DNA of 64,000 nt from JAURNZ01 sp036337715. Its GTDB lineage: Bacteria; Pseudomonadota; Gammaproteobacteria; Comchoanobacterales; Comchoanobacteraceae. The notes beneath the pieces are model-generated. The model made no database searches. It was not told the origin of the DNA and saw only the letters and a list, made by a program, of their open reading frames with translations. Positions 61,887 to 64,000 of the stretch are shown piece after piece. The stretch is taken from positions 124,001 to 188,000 of the forward strand of contig JAYZDS010000009.1 in the NCBI GenBank assembly GCA_036337715.1. Reading direction: 5' to 3'. A program made the translations under genes and the position numbers. Each line of letters opens with the position of its first letter. Positions within the stretch are counted from its first letter, which is position 1.

Positions 61887-62637
61887 TTTTGAAAATTTTA
61901 CCGTCGTCTAGTCTTTGACACAGTAATGTCCCCCCATAAACAAAGCCACCATCCAAGCAGGTGGTGTGATGGTTCTTAACAGTGCTCAATTTTGCCCAGT
62001 GACCGAATAAAATATCTTTTTTTGTATGGTTCATAGATTTAACGTCAAACCAAGCAATTCGTTCTTGGTCCAATGGGTCATTGTCATTGGTTCCTTGAGA
62101 TAGTGTAAAGTTGATGGGGTCGAGAAAACGCATCTCAGTGAGTACTGCCATTATAAATAAGGGATCATTATACATTGCCTTAAGTTGCCATCTTGGTTGA
62201 TGATAAAAGCGTTTCAATTGCTCTGCTGTAATAAAAGTCATTTGCTCTTTGACTATGTCAGAGATGTTCTGATCAGTCCATTTCGGATGAATGCCTGCAT
62301 GACACATCAGGGTGTTTTGATGTTCAATGATAAATGGTTGCTGGCAAAGCCAATCAATGGCGTCAGTTTTTGTTAAAAAAGACTTAGTTGTGTCTGAGGG
62401 GTTAGAAGTTTGGTTTACAATGCTATGAATGAGGAATAAGTCATGATTCCCAATAACAGACTTACAATTTTTTTGTTTCATGATCCAGCTTAAAACGCCA
62501 ATACTATCAGGTCCTTTATTTACCAAGTCCCCTAAAAAGTATAAATAATCATTCTTTGGGTTATATTCTATTGCTTCTAATAGTGAAAAAATACCATCTA
62601 GACAGCCATGAACATCTCCAATAACGTAAGATGGCAT
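61858..62637 (-). CDS. apaH: Symmetrical bis(5'-nucleosyl)-tetraphosphatase
   Basis: This 259-residue metallophosphatase hydrolyses Ap4A to 2 ADP and can remove NpnN caps from RNA. It shows YVIGDVHGCLDG, YFLGDLVNKGPDS, VIGNHDLFLI and the late FGHWA. Its gene follows prfA after 4 bases, where prmC would be expected. Confidence 0.95.
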   Translation of the reverse strand: MPSYVIGDVHGCLDGIFSLLEAIEYNPKNDYLYFLGDLVNKGPDSIGVLSWIMKQKNCKSVIGNHDLFLIHSIVNQTSNPSDTTKSFLTKTDAIDWLCQQPFIIEHQNTLMCHAGIHPKWTDQNISDIVKEQMTFITAEQLKRFYHQPRWQLKAMYNDPLFIMAVLTEMRFLDPINFTLSQGTNDNDPLDQERIAWFDVKSMNHTKKDILFGHWAKLSTVKNHHTTCLDGGFVYGGTLLCQRLDDGKIFKIKHPKQRNV

Positions 62638-62641
62638 ATAG

Positions 62642-63730
62642 TTAACTATCCTTTTCCATTGCAGCTAGGATTTTAGCTTGGTTTTCGGCAGTTAACGCAT
62701 TTATTAGCTGGTCTAATTGCCCACTAAGAACTTCGTTAAGTTGGTATAAAGTCAGATTGATGCGATGATCTGTGATACGTCCTTGTGGAAAATTATATGT
62801 TCTAATACGTTCTGAACGATCCCCAGAGCCAACTTGAATTTTTCTTTCTGAAGCTTGAGCAAGCTGTTGTTTTTCTCTTTCTGATTGAAGTATTTTACTT
62901 TGTAATAGTTTCATTGCTTTGGCTTTATTTTTGTGTTGAGACCGTTCATCTTGGCATTCTACAACAACCCCTGATGGAATATGCGTTATACGTACTGCAG
63001 AATCAGTCGTATTAACATGTTGGCCGCCTGCGCCGGATGAGCGAAAAGTGTCGATGCGTAAATCAGAAGGATCAATATCGATTTCTGTTACAGAGCTCAC
63101 CTCTGGCAATATGGCAACTGTACATGCTGATGTATGTACACGGCCTTGTGATTCGGTTGCAGGCACTCTTTGAACTCTATGTGCACCACTTTCGAACTTC
63201 AGTTTAGCATATACTTGTTTGCCTGATATTAGGGCAATGACTTCTTTCAAACCACCTTGCCCAGTTTTATTTTGTTGCACTAGTTCGATACGCCAGTTAT
63301 TTTGATGTGCATAGGCCTGATACATATCAAAGAGATTTTGCGAAAACAACGCTGCCTCATCACCGCCAGTGCCTGCGCGTATCTCTAGGTACACGTTTTT
63401 ATCATTGTCAGGGTCTTCAGGGATCAAAGCACAATAGATATCATCCACTAAATGCTCGATGGTATTCATTTCAGAATCAAGTTCCTCTTCAGCAAGTGCT
63501 TTCATTTCTGGATCAGACAGCATTTGTTTTAGGTTGGCTATGTTTTCTTCCTTATCTAAATATGTTCGATATAGTTCTGTTATTTTTTCCAGATTAGCTC
63601 GCTCTTTTGAAAGCTTGGTAATTTTGTCTTGTTCGGTGTGATCAGCATGTGATAGTTCATCATTGATCTCCCCCATTCTTAATAGTAGGGTTTCTAATCG
63701 ATTTCTCAAAGAGGGCGATATGGTTTTCAT
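62642..63730 (-). CDS. prfA: Peptide chain release factor 1
   Basis: This 362-residue factor releases peptides at UAA and UAG. The stop-codon recognition motif PAT is in RVPATESQGRVH, and the catalytic GGQ in DTFRSSGAGGQHVNTTDSAVR. The end has RTYNFPQGRITDHRINLTLY. It begins directly after the hemA stop codon. Confidence 0.97.
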   Translation of the reverse strand: MKTISPSLRNRLETLLLRMGEINDELSHADHTEQDKITKLSKERANLEKITELYRTYLDKEENIANLKQMLSDPEMKALAEEELDSEMNTIEHLVDDIYCALIPEDPDNDKNVYLEIRAGTGGDEAALFSQNLFDMYQAYAHQNNWRIELVQQNKTGQGGLKEVIALISGKQVYAKLKFESGAHRVQRVPATESQGRVHTSACTVAILPEVSSVTEIDIDPSDLRIDTFRSSGAGGQHVNTTDSAVRITHIPSGVVVECQDERSQHKNKAKAMKLLQSKILQSEREKQQLAQASERKIQVGSGDRSERIRTYNFPQGRITDHRINLTLYQLNEVLSGQLDQLINALTAENQAKILAAMEKDS

Positions 63731-64000
63731 TTAGGCTAGATCGTCAGTTTCAAAAAGGTATTTAGAAGCCTGAAGAATATGTTCTTCTTTATCTATAATC
63801 GCTTGTTTCAGTTGGGTTGTGGGTTTATGCAAGAAATGATTGGTTAGCTTACGAATACTATCGACAATAACGGCTTCGGGTGCATTCCCTTGATCAAGTT
63901 GTTGTAGTGCTTTTTTGATGATCTTATTTTGTGTATCTTGAATATGTTGTCGAAAATGAATGATGTGTGTCATTTTCCCTTTAGTAATATAGTTTTCATA
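63731..64000 (-). CDS. hemA: Glutamyl-tRNA reductase, C-terminal part (cut by window edge)
   Basis: The last ~89 residues of HemA are visible, and the frame stays open through base 64000. The segment KIIKKALQQLDQGNAPEAV, then KLTNHFLHKPTTQLKQA, matches the C-terminal dimerisation helix region of glutamyl-tRNA reductase. The enzyme makes glutamate-1-semialdehyde for HemL. The order hemA-prfA is the common gammaproteobacterial one. Confidence 0.9.
   Translation of the reverse strand, partial: YENYITKGKMTHIIHFRQHIQDTQNKIIKKALQQLDQGNAPEAVIVDSIRKLTNHFLHKPTTQLKQAIIDKEEHILQASKYLFETDDLA

Noticed and set aside
63307..63597. 96-codon open frame antisense to prfA
   Set aside because: Inside the release factor 1 gene with no signals of its own.

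Overview
The window looks like a piece of chromosome from an AT-rich gammaproteobacterium, probably host-associated and possibly related to Legionellales/Coxiellaceae. That placement is an inference from gene order: prs-rplY-pth-ychF, rsmD-M16-M16-ftsY, tkt-gap-pgk-pyk, hda beside priA, and SPOR/ATPase DamX-type and hof/pil-type genes. It also rests on very tight gene packing, short versions of several enzymes, and two large proteins without recognisable relatives that could be host-directed. I saw no insertion sequences, prophage genes, CRISPR arrays or rRNA genes.

Layout. 1-2.3 kb holds the start of a bc1 complex operon (Rieske, cytochrome b, cut by the window edge) and algC. 2.3-5.1 kb holds dut, an L,D-transpeptidase and xseA. 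5.1-6.8 kb is a very compact pilus/competence secretin locus (PilN-like, unknown, secretin), followed by tRNA-Gln(TTG). 7.0-8.8 kb is an orphan 583-residue protein with an H-D-Q-C arrangement like CE-clan cysteine proteases. 8.9-12.2 kb is prs-rplY-pth-ychF. 12.4-22.5 kb carries damX-like, rsmB, sodB, a ferredoxin, mutM, a Maf-type pyrophosphatase, tatD, an MFS transporter and the mnmE-yidC-rnpA-rpmH cluster. 22.55-22.9 kb is the only long non-coding stretch and looks like oriC: an AT-rich tract plus a cluster of DnaA boxes, but without dnaA beside it. 22.9-33.1 kb is the other flank of the origin: a small secreted protein, metK, a PAP2-type lipid enzyme, parB-parA, rsmD, two M16 peptidase homologues that both lack an intact HxxEH, ftsY and mnmG. 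33.1-42.4 kb has small lipid, membrane and metal proteins (SCP2, AIG1-like, DUF192, 2H phosphoesterase), glmS, waaA, hemL, rubredoxin, an alpha/beta hydrolase, a PQ-loop protein and fadD. 42.4-46.7 kb is rnt, a PBP1A reduced to its glycosyltransferase domain, priA and hda. 46.8-52.8 kb is a 2010-residue protein with three ~103-residue repeats, a membrane hairpin and an acidic C-terminus. 52.8-59 kb has a DUF2203 protein and the glycolytic/pentose operon tkt-gap-pgk-pyk. 59-62 kb is a phosphate/purine group (small membrane protein, PhoU-like Pit accessory protein, purine nucleoside phosphorylase, PitA). The window ends with apaH, prfA and the 3' end of hemA.

The most interesting parts are the giant repeat protein, the orphan H-D-Q-C protein, the degraded M16 pair, the minimal secretin locus, and a recurring promoter layout in which the -10 box lies 6-8 bases before the start codon (xseA, prs, yceF, priA, tkt, pgk), which suggests leaderless mRNAs. 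All functional statements come from reading motifs by eye; no database search was run.
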